Shown here piece after piece: positions 53,723 to 64,000 of a stretch of DNA of 64,000 bases. Source of the DNA: Xiphophorus maculatus (taxonomy: Eukaryota; Chordata; Actinopteri; Cyprinodontiformes; Poeciliidae). The position numbers and the translations under genes are program-made. Each line of letters starts with the position of its first letter. Position 1 is the stretch's first letter. The notes below the pieces were generated by a model. That model was not told where the DNA came from, made no database searches, and worked only from the letters and a program-made list of their open reading frames with translations. The stretch is from contig NC_036462.1 in the NCBI RefSeq assembly GCF_002775205.1, forward strand, positions 27,469,084 to 27,533,083. The letters run 5' to 3'.

Positions 53723-54374
53723 CTGATGCGCATGTGACTCCCAGAGCAGATGAGTGGCCTTCGTGGCGCCGTCTGCCTCAGACCAGCTGGCGATGGCTGA
53801 GACTGGCTGAGGCGGCCTGGGGATGGAGGGGTGGAACGTCGTCACCAGCCTCCTGCTGGAACAGTCCACAGTTTCTGTCTGCAGTAAAAACTCTTAATGG
53901 CTGAGGGGATAAATGCTTTAGACATATATGAATGGGAGAAGTTTTAATCACCATGCCTGATCAAAATCACAGAAAGAATGATAATCTGGGTTGGTGTGTT
54001 TGCATCACATGTTAAAATGTGTTCCTACTTTTTATAACGCATGCCGCCATAATTGTGCCTGACAGCTGGCGAAATGTTTGACTCCTCAAAACAATCTTCT
54101 TTTTATTGCCAAGCAGCTAAACTTTTATTCCTCATGCACATGGGAAGCTGCAAATTTCAGTCAAGCTTGAAGAAGGTATTGATTTTGGGGAAAGAACCAT
54201 TCTCCTCACATGGTCATGTCAAACTCAGTCCGATGTAGAAAGTGACATTGTTGTTCCAGCATCTTCTGGTTTATGACAAAAAAAATGTCAAACTATTTTA
54301 TGACATTTTTTTGTCATAAAATTAAATTTGATGTCATTTTACTACATAAAAAAAAATAATATATATATATATAT

Positions 54375-54765
54375 ACAGTACAGACCAAAAGTTTGGACAC
54401 ACCTTTCTAATTCAATGGGTTTTCTTTATTTTCATGACTATTTATAAGGCAATAAATCCCACTTATTAACCTGACAGGGCAACACCTATGAAGTGAAAAC
54501 CATTTCAGGTGACGACCTCTTGAAGCTCATCAAGAAAATGCAGAGTGTGTGCAAAGCAGTAATCACAGCAAAAGGTTGCTACTTTGAAGAAACTAGAATA
54601 TAAGGGGTATTTTCAGTTGTTTTACACTTTTTGTTTAGTGCATATTTCCACATGTGTTATTCATAGTTTTGATGCCTTCAGTGTGAATCTACAATGTCAA
54701 TAGTCATGAAAATAAAGGAAACTCTTTGAATTAAAAGGTGTGTCCAAACTTTTGGTCTGTACTAC
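54375..54765. mobile_element. Tc1/mariner-type MITE with ~65-bp terminal inverted repeats
   Basis: The left end (GTACAGACCAAAAGTTTGGA, then CACACCTTT) is matched by the right end in inverse orientation (AGGTGTGTCCAAACTTTTGG). The inverted similarity extends about 65 bp to TTTATTTTCATGACTATT. The 390-bp element retains a short remnant reading frame (near 54490-54600) and sits in TA-rich sequence. Confidence 0.85.
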
Positions 54766-56202
54766 AGTATATATATACAGTACAGACAAAATAAGATAGA
54801 ATACAGGTAAAACTTTGCACTAAAAGTGCCATTATTTACCAAATGACACTTCCTGACCACAGTTGTAAACATTCATAAAGACTCTTTCATGTTCATGAGA
54901 GATGTTATGTCAGATTTATAAAATAAATATGACGTGTCAGTCTTATGCTCACCCCTTCAAATGAAGTGCTAGCGCCGTTCTTAGGAGGATTGGACTGAGA
55001 AGCAGTTCCTATAATGAGCTCAGCAGATGCACTCTGTTGACACAAGCCCTCATCTGCTCATGAGCTGTTTTTTATTTATTTATTTATATTATTTTTTTTC
55101 ACGCAGACAAACATCAGTTCCACCCGATGTTTGCTAATTGCTGCTGCTAGTCTGAAGGAGCGTGAAAGAATCAGAGCATCGCTCGAGGTATTTCTTTGAT
55201 GAGGGCGTAACATAATAGCATCATGTCATTATGTCGCATAATCACACCAACCTGTTTAAAGATCAGATCAACAAAATGCCCAAAATGAAAATGATATTCA
55301 TAGACGATGAGAGTGTTTGATCCTTTGTGAATACAAGTAGATGCTGGAGGTATTTTATTTATTTCTTAAATCTCTAAGTATGTGAGACACGAATGAATGC
55401 GACGTCATAGACTCGCTCTGGTTTCTGGAAGATCTGCATAAAGTTTGATTCCTGCATTCAAATCTACTGAATGAATTTGTTCTCTTACCACCTTAATAAA
55501 CAACAGAAGACATGCTGCTACCACAAAGGTTTTAATTCCCCTCCAACAAATCGTGGACAACACGGGAAAAAACAAATCAAACAAGGGAGAGGTATTCATC
55601 CATGCCAAATAACAATATTAATCAATATCATTACTTTAACATTAATAATATGGAATGTACTAGTCTCCATACATACTCTTTGTTTTTCTTGTTGTCCTTT
55701 ATAGTTTATTTTACGAAACGAATGAAATAAATAAATATCTCTCTATCAACTCTGAGATTTGTTTCGCTTTAGGAGACGACGATGGCAGGATGAGCCGCTT
55801 CTCTCCTCACACTCTGTCCTCTGCTTCTTCCCTGTTTCGAACACACGCCCCCCTTTAAGAGCATGTGTGCGTGCGTGCGTGTGCAAAATGACACTTTCTT
55901 TGGAAATCTGAGATGAGAACACCTGCTGATCTTAGACGTTTCGATGGCTTTGTATCCACGGCCGTCCTCTTCTTCTTATTGGTTGCCTGGGTTAAAACGG
56001 GACGTTCACAAAGACGGTTCTTTGCTGTTACTCTTGGCTGGCTGTCAGTCCCAACGGTAACACCAAAAAAAAAAAAAAAAAGCATCAATGGTGAAAACAG
56101 GAGGAGGTAAAGAAACGGCTACGGCGCTACAGCAGTTCTCTCCGGGGACCGAGGGTCTGAGTCCGCGGCTTGGAGCCTGAATGTGTTTTTTTGTCTCACT
56201 GC

Positions 56203-59200
56203 TCAGTCTGTGCAGTGGTTCTCCAGCTCAGAGATGATGGTGATCAGGTTCTGGATGCCGAAAATGTAGCCGCTGTCCTTGCCCTCGTGGACCACGCTGT
56301 CCTCGCAGTAATGTCTGCAGGTGGTGTGAGCAAAGTCAATCATCCTCACATCCACCGCAGGGCTGCGGAGGTCCGAGCGGGACTGGCTGATGCTGGAGCT
56401 CCCACCGCCGCCGCCGCTGCTACTGCTGTCGCTAGATGGCGCCGGGGTGTGAGGAAAGCCGGACGCGCCCTCCGTTTCGCTCTCCTCCTCGTCCTCGTCC
56501 ATTTTAGGCTCAGCTTCCACTTCTTCCTCGTCGTCCTCCTCCTCGCCGTCAGAGAGCCCGTCTTCGGTGCTGGAGAAGTGTCGTCTGCGCTGCGCCCCGT
56601 CGTAGATGATGAGCAGGGAGCTGGAGTAGAAGCGGTACGACTCGCAGGACTCCAGGGCGGCCTGCACCTCCCTGAGCCGGCTCAGCACCGGCGAGAGCAG
56701 CTCCCGCCTCAGACGCTGGCCGCTGTGGAAGAACTTGAACAGAGCCTCTTTGAATTCTGCCACGGTCAGTTTGTGGCCGTGGGACTTGCTCATGAACATG
56801 AGCTGGCCAGAGTCAGAGTGGTACACCTGCAGAGACCGAAAGATTTTAAAATAAGAAAATTAGAACTTTATGTTTTTTTTCTGTGAATATGCTTTGCAAA
56901 AATATTTTGTTTTCATATTTTGACAGTATTGTTTTTTTTGTTTTATAGCATAATCAAACAACTATTGATTATGTTATAAATCAATAGCATAATCTATGCT
57001 ATAGATTTATAGCATAGATTATGCTATAAATAATCTATGCTATAAATAGTATAGATTTATAGCTATACCTTCAGTTGTTATAAAAAGTGATATATGTATA
57101 TGTATACATCAAATAGGACTTAAAAGAAGTTTCGCTTCCTGATTTATCGTCTTAAAACTGGGCCTCTGTCTCTTTAAAATCTCCTGCTCTTTCTGAAACT
57201 CCGCCTTCAAGAAGCTCAGAGGAGGAGCTGCGCCTTGAAGGCGGGGCTCGGTCCAACGAGGCGTTTTTCACAGCTGAATGGTTGCCATAGGAGATTAAAG
57301 GATTTCTCAAACATGCATGAAAGAACGAAGGCAACACTTCAGATATGTTTTGACGAGGGAATAACATTATGAAAAAGTTGATTTTCCATAATACTGTCTC
57401 GTTAAAAAAATAAAATTAAAACAGAAATAATTAGTTAGATATTGGTGTTCAGAGGATGCCTAATGTAGACCAACGATCTGTTTCTTACAGTTTTAAGGTA
57501 AGATAAGCTTAGTGCTGGTGGCAGACAGGGCCGGACTTAGAAGAATAAGGGCCCCTGGGCTAGAGCAAGTTTTTGGTGTCTTATCCTAGAAAATAATATT
57601 TTTTGATTGTTTAAATTACAGAACATTTGAAGAGTCCGAATTGGTTTAATCCCTCTTCCCCCTTTTTTTTGTTTTTTGCTGGATCAAGAAATATAATAAT
57701 TTTCAAATATTTGAGTGTAGTTTAAAGAATATAAATAAAAACACAACAATATTTTGATAAAAACCCCACATGCTAATTGAGTCCTCCCTCTGTAAGCCCT
57801 TTCTGAAGTCTGGCCCTGGTGGCAGGCACAAAAAAATAAATAAATAAGAAAGAATCAATGAAGTAGTGGTGTCATTTTTTAACAGCAAAAAAACAAAACA
57901 AGTATGACTCTTCACACCTGCATGCCACTGAGGCGGACCCCTAAGGCGGCTGATGTGCTCTGCTGGCACCTGCGGATGCGTATGGCCTTCTTCTCCTCGG
58001 AGATGTCATCTCCGTGCTGCCGCGTTCCCATCTTCAGGTCCAACACGCACGGTATCGTGTGCCGCCAGGTCAGGTTCTCCAGCAAGATGAACTCTGAGAC
58101 ACCGGGTTAAGGAGGATGTAGCCGTAGAACGTAACGCCTGAATAAAAAGAAACTTGCGCCCTCGCTATACGGCTAGATGATAAAAAAAACTAAAGGTTTC
58201 CGATTCATTGCATTATTATAACCAGAACATCGGATCAAGATATTATCAAGTAACTGATGTAACACATCCTTTCTGCTAGGAAACTGGTAGCAGAGTATTG
58301 AATAGGGGGTTCAGGTACAAGCGGAGGCTATGGGTAAACGCAGTGGTGCGCACAGACGCTTTCGGGGGTCGGGTGCTCAAGGAGAAACTGAGGGCACCTT
58401 GAGCGGCACATGGAGCCGCCGGCGGGTTTTTGACGGCTCCTCCTGCACGGCTTGCTAAATCTGACTGCCAATTTCCACACACTCACACGAGAAAATAATA
58501 AATACCTTTGTCTTTGATGCTATCTTTCTTTAAAACAACCAAAAAAAAAGTCAAAGGTAGACTCCAACCTCCAAGTCGTTAATTTACAGACATGCACTGT
58601 ATGCTGTAATAATAAAAAAAGATCTCAGATGGTCACTTTGTTTCTCTTCTCCAAAGGAGAAAAGGACAGCGCCACCCGGTGCCTGTCTGCGCATATTCAG
58701 ATCCGATCTAGAGGCTGGGAAACCTTGCGGCATTGAAGGATACTGTACTGGTTGTGGTGCTTGGCGTTCTCCTTCATGCGCTGCAGATGCTGCTGCTGAC
58801 ACTTGAGGATCAAGGGGTTGTGTTTGAGCTGCGGGGCGGCGTTACTGTGACTGTGCTCCAGGCTGTAGTGGAGCACTTCCGCCTGCTGCGGCTGCTCTAT
58901 CTCCAGGTAGTCCTGCAGCGAGTGCCACCTAAATGAAACACAGAGTTTTAAGTTAACTGGACATGGACACACTTCACGGTAACCGTGCGTCGCTTTCAAT
59001 TTGACGGGCGCCGGCTCCCGCCTCACCTCTTGTCCTGGTCTTTTCGAAAGCGGTGGCCTCGGCCGTCCTTGCTGTAGATTTCGCTTTCCAAAATCTGCGC
59101 GGACGTGACCATTTGGCCCCGGTGGAGCATCTTCCTCTTGGGATCACAATCGGCGGAGGGGTCTTTGTTTTCGACGTCAGCCGGCAGGTCGCTGTGCAGG

Positions 59201-60358
59201 GGGTAGGCGATGAGGCAAAGATTCCCTTCTTCATCCTCCTCGAAGCTGACTGACACAACACCTGAGATGGGGGGAGCAAATTAAAGAAAAAAAGAACATA
59301 AACGTTCCACATCTGCTTCAACGAGTCATACATTCAACAAATAATAAAATAGAAAGAAATATATGCTTGGGACAACTTTCTTGTCCGGTCTTTCGTTGGT
59401 TGACCGGTTGGAAACTCAACAGCCTGAAACTTTCCCGATCACTAAACACATCTGTGTGAGCTCCAGGTGTCACTGACAGAAACACTTCTCAGTGGGGAGG
59501 CTGCTACCGAGTGAAGCAGCGATAGGTGACTCAAAGTCGGCTGTTTTCCTCATCTGCGAGTCTAAAATTAACTCAGAGGACACAGAAATACATACTGAGA
59601 CGTGCCTCAAATGTTCCTCATCTCCAGAACAGTAACCTCGGGACATTTGTGTATTTTCACAACATCCCAACTTTGCTTATATCACAAACAGCTACAACAT
59701 TATCTTTTGCGGTGCCTTTCGCCCAGCAGCTTCATGGATTTTTGTATTGCCAACAAACAACGGCTCCCACCCATTCACCCCGACTTGCCTAATTTATTAC
59801 TAACGGTAATAAACAACAGACGGGGGATAATGGTGCCCAGACGGCTGCCAGCTATGGCACCCTCTTGTGGAGAAACTTAGTAATTTCTGGCAGCCTTTTA
59901 AAAAACAACAATGCTTCTGTAGTTGTAGGAAGTGCCTCACAACAATCTACTGATCCGTCTCTCAGGCAGGACCTGCACCAGCTCGTAAGATGTTTGAATT
60001 AAATAATAAAAAAACAAAAATCCAAAGTCATGCAGATCCACAACATAAGTAAAAGGAGTGTTGCGTTTAAACGACAGTCGCCGTGTAGGTTAGAAGAATG
60101 CTCTCTACCTCTGTACTGTGGGGTGAACTTCCTCATTGCAGCGGGAAGAGTCTTGTAGAACCGATGCTCCCGGGGAATGAGGGGCTTGCAGATGGTCTGC
60201 TCCCCGAAGCGCAGGACGCAGCAATGCCCCCCCACCTGGTGCACAAAGGGCTCAAGCATCACTCCCTTCTCCATGTAGCACGGCTGGTGGTTCTGCTGCT
60301 GCTGCTGCTTCTGCTTCTGCTCTGCATCCGTGGCCTCCTGGGCCTGAGCCGGACTCAT
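56203..60358 (-). CDS. ip6k2: Inositol hexakisphosphate kinase 2 (5 coding exons, 489 aa)
   Basis: IP6K2 phosphorylates InsP6 to 5-InsP7, a pyrophosphate messenger in the nucleus and cytosol. Exons: 60358-60109, 59261-59027, 58928-58744, 58093-57918, 56826-56203 (TGA). IP6K2 is indicated over IP6K1 by the MSPA start, [39 protein letters not shown] and [19 protein letters not shown]. The catalytic PxxxDxKxG motif is PCVLDLKMG in exon 4, followed by [16 protein letters not shown] and the DFAH motif are in exon 5. The protein is longer than human (426) because of a glutamine-rich insert near residue 20 and a long acidic/serine/glycine insert before [10 protein letters not shown]. The 3' UTR may end near a minus-strand AATAAA at 55710-55705. 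Confidence 0.95.
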
Positions 60359-63181
60359 CCTCCTCTGGCACTGGCCACCCTACGGCGGGCATTAGCCTCC
60401 TCACACACTCATGCTCGAATGTGGAGGGGGGGCAACCCTCTGTCTGTTAGGGACGCTCACGGGCTGAAGATCTCCTGATCGGAAGTCCTTGTGTGTCGCA
60501 TTGAGGTTGCGGATTGTTGCAAAAATACTGCCCCGGTGTCCTCAGAGGTTTGACGTTGTGATGATCTGCTCGGCTCTCGGGGGACTCTGCTGGTTCAAAA
60601 CAAAGAAAAGAGGAAATGGAGAGGAAACGGCGCAGAGAAATCAGTCGATTTTTATTCCTCTCAACTTTCTCCCAGGCAGCCCTTGACGCAGGGAAGAACG
60701 AGAAGAGCGCTTTTCAGAGTGTCATGCCACAGACACTTTGCTGCTGCAGCAGACGGGACCAGCAGAGAGGTATCCTGCTCGGCTGCAGACTAAATGCTTC
60801 TGAGAGCCTCTTCACCACTGGTAAAAAACCTCACAAGCCTGACGCTTGGCCCGCCCCGACACCAGGAGTCCACCAATCAGGAGCCTCCAAAGCAGGTTGT
60901 TGGGTGGTAACCCTTCGAGGCGAAGAGGCAAAGCAAACAAAGGCAGTGGGGGAAGGGAGAGAGAAATAAAATCCAGAAGGGAAGCCGAGGCTGGACTCAC
61001 ATGTTTCCGTGTTTTTGTGACGGCAGGGTTTTTAAAGTCTGACAGGACAGGCAACATTGTTTCCCCAGAAAGACGGGTACAAGAAGACCAAGACAAGGAG
61101 CATGCCCAGTAAATCAAAAAGATCTTCCAGATCAGATCATATTTTTAATACTTAAATCGGGTCCTTACATAGTTTAAAAACATAGAAACACATTTCTAGA
61201 GACTATAAAATTTGGGAAGCAACTAAAAGCTGCACCAACTGAGTCCATGTTTGTGGCATTAACTGTGCTTTATTAGTAAATTTGACTTCACTATGAAATT
61301 TGCTCGTGACCTGAAAGAATCATTTTAAATTTGACTGGCCCTGACCAGTGACCAGACAGTTGGAAACACAAAAAGCAACAACACTCTTCGAGGCTGATGT
61401 TGTTACTGTGAAAAGAAGACTCAAAACTAGAACATTTTATGAAGCCATCATCCGGAAATGGTAAAGCGTACGGCACAACTGTAAACCTACCAAGACGAGG
61501 CTGAACAGATCCCAGATCCACAGCTCAGGTGAGGGCTGAGCTGTGGATCCACAAACTCACAGGCCCACTAATGTGGTGTTTATGGAAGAGTGGCGGGAAG
61601 AAAGCCATGGTTGAAAGAAAACCATAAGAAGTCCCATTTGCAGTTTGCCAGAAGCCACGTTGGACACAGCAAACGTGCGAAAGAAAGCACTTTGATCAGA
61701 CCAGACCAAACTTGGACTTTTTGACCAAAATGCAAAGCACCACGTGAGAACTAACACTGCTCACCACTCTGAGCACAGAGTGCACGCTGTCCAACATCAG
61801 AGCGCACCGAAGCGTTTAGCAATTTCGAAAAGATTTTACGAAAGCTGACGAACAGAGCGACATCAGGCCAATAGAGCAATATATTTGCATGCGTGAAAAA
61901 AAACAACCCAATGGTTAGACAATGGGTCTAACCGACATTGGGTGAGACATTGAGTCTAAACCAATGTCGGTTAGACTCTAAAATCGAATGTTTTCATCAA
62001 ACTTTGGGGCAAACTAAGAGGCAAACTGTGGAAAGACCCTAAAAGGTATCAACATACCGTCTTCACGTCTGAACAGAGCACAGATGTGTCTGTAAACTGA
62101 ATGTTGAATAATACTTGTAACTGAAGCTGTGGTGACACAGCAAATAATCAAACATAGTGGATTCAGAACATCCATGTATGTGGTTTTTGACTGATTCTGT
62201 CGCCATGGTTACTCCGAATGGCACTAAAAATATAGCTCCCTACTTGAGATCGAGTGGCAGGTTTCGATGTGTATAACGTGAGGGTCATTGGTACAGTTTG
62301 GGCCGCATTAAAGCTACAGTACAGTTATAGCTACAGTTTGCTATATAAAAAAATCTGATTTTTAAATATTTGTTCAAACTGTCGCTATGTTGTGACAGCA
62401 TGGTATGAGTCAGATAATCTGTGTAAAACTCTAACTGCTCCCACTCCCAGCGATCTGCAAAAATGCACCGCTACTGGTCAAAAACAACCAACCAGAGCCG
62501 GGAGGAAGGCCCTAGCGCTGTCAATCGTCCTCAAGTACACGCTTCTCAATGTACTGCAGGCCAAGGCACAAATCTCTTATCGGTTCGTCTCTAATAGCAA
62601 CGAGAAGAAATTAAAATGTTGCTAATTTTAACCTGAAGTTTGCTTTTTATGCTTTTCTAAACGTGTGTTACTCCCATTCCTGGTGGTCATTTTAAAACCT
62701 TCCTCCAAAGCTGGAGCTGGAGGGCGCTGCCTTAAGCAGGAGATGTGGTGAGCAGTGGTGACGTTCAAGGTGGCTTAGGCTTCGTGTCCTGACCGGAGTG
62801 GAAACTGTAATCCTCATCTTCAACCCTCCTAGCACTTATTGGCACAGATTATCTCAGCAGGCAAAAGTAACGGCAGATCAAGTCGGTCAGTTATTGTTTG
62901 TCTCTATTCAAGTCACTGCTAACAAGTAAGCTTGTTAGCAGTGAAAACAACAACAAAACAACAACAACAACAACAACAAGAAGAAAATCTACATGAACAA
63001 ATAAAATACTGGATGGTACAATTTTATTTCTTAAATATACAGATCAAACTCAAATTCAAAAGTACTCTATGAATCCCAAAGGGGAATTAAATGTTGGTAT
63101 AACTCATTAATTTAGATTATTCAGAGAGTTATTGAAAATTATGATGGCTGTTGGCAGGAAAGATTTTCTGCAGCGAAGCAT
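60359..63181. other. Upstream of ip6k2: presumed promoter/5' UTR, then repeat-rich DNA
   Basis: Positions 60359-61100 are GC-richer and probably contain the 5' UTR exon(s) and promoter of ip6k2; no exact site can be called. Beyond lie three hairpins (61515-61549, 61926-61976, 62914-62943), the dispersed repeat at 62335-62560, an (AAC)n run (about 62945-62979) and an antisense LINE-like fragment (about 63010-63180: ATGAATCCCAAAGGGGAATT, GGCAGGAAAGATTTTCTGCA). Confidence 0.45.
62335..62560. repeat. Second copy of the dispersed repeat seen at 46 kb
   Basis: ACTGTCGCTATGTTGTGACA, GTCAAAAACAACCAACCAGA and GCGCTGTCAATCGTCC parallel 46303-46435 in order and spacing. No coding sequence is evident. 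Confidence 0.6.
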
Positions 63182-64000
63182 ACACCATGTTCCAAATTAT
63201 CAAGTGATATTTTCTCAGATTTTCTTAAATGCAAATGATGATCAGCATAATTTTAAAGTCATGAACTATTACAGTACAAATAAAATTTTACTGAACAAAG
63301 CTCCCCATGAGAACAGTATTTTTTCAAAAATAGAAAACTCAAAATGCACTGTTCCAAATTATTATGCACAGCAGATTTTCTAAACATTTTATGGATTATA
63401 AAGAACTGCAAACGGTCATTCTTTGAATCTGCAGCATTAAGTGGTCACATGTACTAAAATCAAAGCTATTTCAATCAAAAACATCTTAACAGACAGAGTT
63501 ACATGTTAACATAGAACCTTCTTTGATATCACCTGCACAATTCTTGCATCCATTGAACTTGTGAGTTTGTGGATATTTTCTGCTTGAATTTCTTTGCAGG
63601 ATGTCAGAAAACCTTCCCAGAGCTGCTGGTTTGATATGAACTGCATTCCACCCTCAGATCTTCTGCTTGAGGAAACTCCAGAGGTTCTCAATAGGTCAGA
63701 GGTCAGAGGAGGATGGTCACCACACCGTGAGTTTCTCCCCTTTCATGCCCATAGCAGCCAATGACACAGTGGTATTCCTTGCAGCATTCATTGTCATGCA
63801 TGAAGATGATTTTACTACTGAAGGTCTGGCTCTTCTTTTTGAACCATAAAATAAAGTGATCAGTCAGAAAGTCCATATACTTTGCTGAGGTCATTTTCAC
63901 ACCTTCAGGGACTCTGAAGGGGCCGACCAATGATTCTCTCCTCATGATTTCAGCCCACAGCATGACTCCACCACCTCCTTGCTGATGTCACAGCCGTGTT
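63182..64000 (-). mobile_element. Decayed Tc1/mariner-type transposon, cut by the window edge
   Basis: From a TA dinucleotide the element begins CACCATGTTCCAAATTATCA, a terminal sequence typical of fish Tc1-like elements. On the minus strand a broken transposase frame is visible: SLVGPFRVPEGVKMTSAKYM, then DFLTDHFILW and FMHDNECCKEYH, corresponding to the catalytic DDE region near the second aspartate. Stops and frameshifts are present and the far end is outside the window. Confidence 0.65.

Larger units (their letters stand above)
44470..56202. other. 11.7-kb intergenic region between sec61a1 and ip6k2
   Basis: Apart from the sec61a1 promoter at its left end, no gene is recognised. It contains dispersed-repeat copies (46140-47230), a GCTA-rich cluster (46690-47095), (CA)n at about 47393-47427, a Tc1-type remnant (about 51865-51990), a long (TA)n (52081-52165), an exon-like ORF (53197-53332), a direct duplication (53637-53722 and 55029-55110) and a Tc1 MITE (54375-54765). 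GC-richer blocks at about 49380-49620 and 51300-51480 have no coding potential and could be regulatory. Confidence 0.5.

Noticed and set aside
56170-56886. A 238-codon open frame on the plus strand opposite ip6k2
   Set aside because: It is the antisense shadow of the GC-rich, acidic last exon of ip6k2, whose kinase motifs prove the minus strand is coding.

Overview
The window is nuclear DNA of a teleost fish. It holds intron-rich vertebrate genes with GT-AG introns, and the spaces between them are full of fish-type repeats: Tc1/mariner (including a Sleeping Beauty-type fossil), piggyBac and hAT-like elements, LINE 3' tails and microsatellites. The species cannot be named from this sequence.

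Five protein genes can be read exon by exon with continuous phase. (1) Positions 1-22106, minus strand: the amino-terminal 2,388 codons (45 exons) of an axonemal inner-arm dynein heavy chain of the DNAH1 type. It is cut by the left window edge in the region following AAA3. (2) Positions 30261-35354, plus strand: a complete netrin-4-like secreted protein, 10 exons, 645 residues. (3) Positions 36544-37881, minus strand: chchd4 (MIA40), 3 exons, 150 residues. (4) Positions 39898-44469, minus strand: sec61a1, 12 exons, 476 residues. (5) Positions 56203-60358, minus strand: ip6k2, 5 coding exons, 489 residues. The right edge (63182-64000) runs into a decayed Tc1-like transposase on the minus strand.

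These genes do not form a pathway. They are a linkage group: as I recall, the human orthologues of dnah1, chchd4, sec61a1 and ip6k2 are all on chromosome 3, while netrin-4 is on chromosome 12, so the netrin gene is the odd member. The netrin gene and chchd4 converge, with opposite poly(A) signals only about 7 bp apart.

The most striking observation is in the dynein. The reading frame is intact, but AAA1, the main ATPase of the dynein motor, has lost the Walker B glutamate (DE is now DD in AILDD) and the conserved NPGYAGR loop, while the P-loop is kept. Conserved AAA3 motifs have also drifted. Other items worth checking are a GC-AG intron inside AAA1, an in-frame 12-bp coding repeat in the dynein tail, a piggyBac MITE with exact TTAA duplications, a netrin N-terminal domain lacking a cysteine pair, two orphan exon-like ORFs, UPRE/CRE-like promoter motifs, and many perfect short-spaced inverted repeats.
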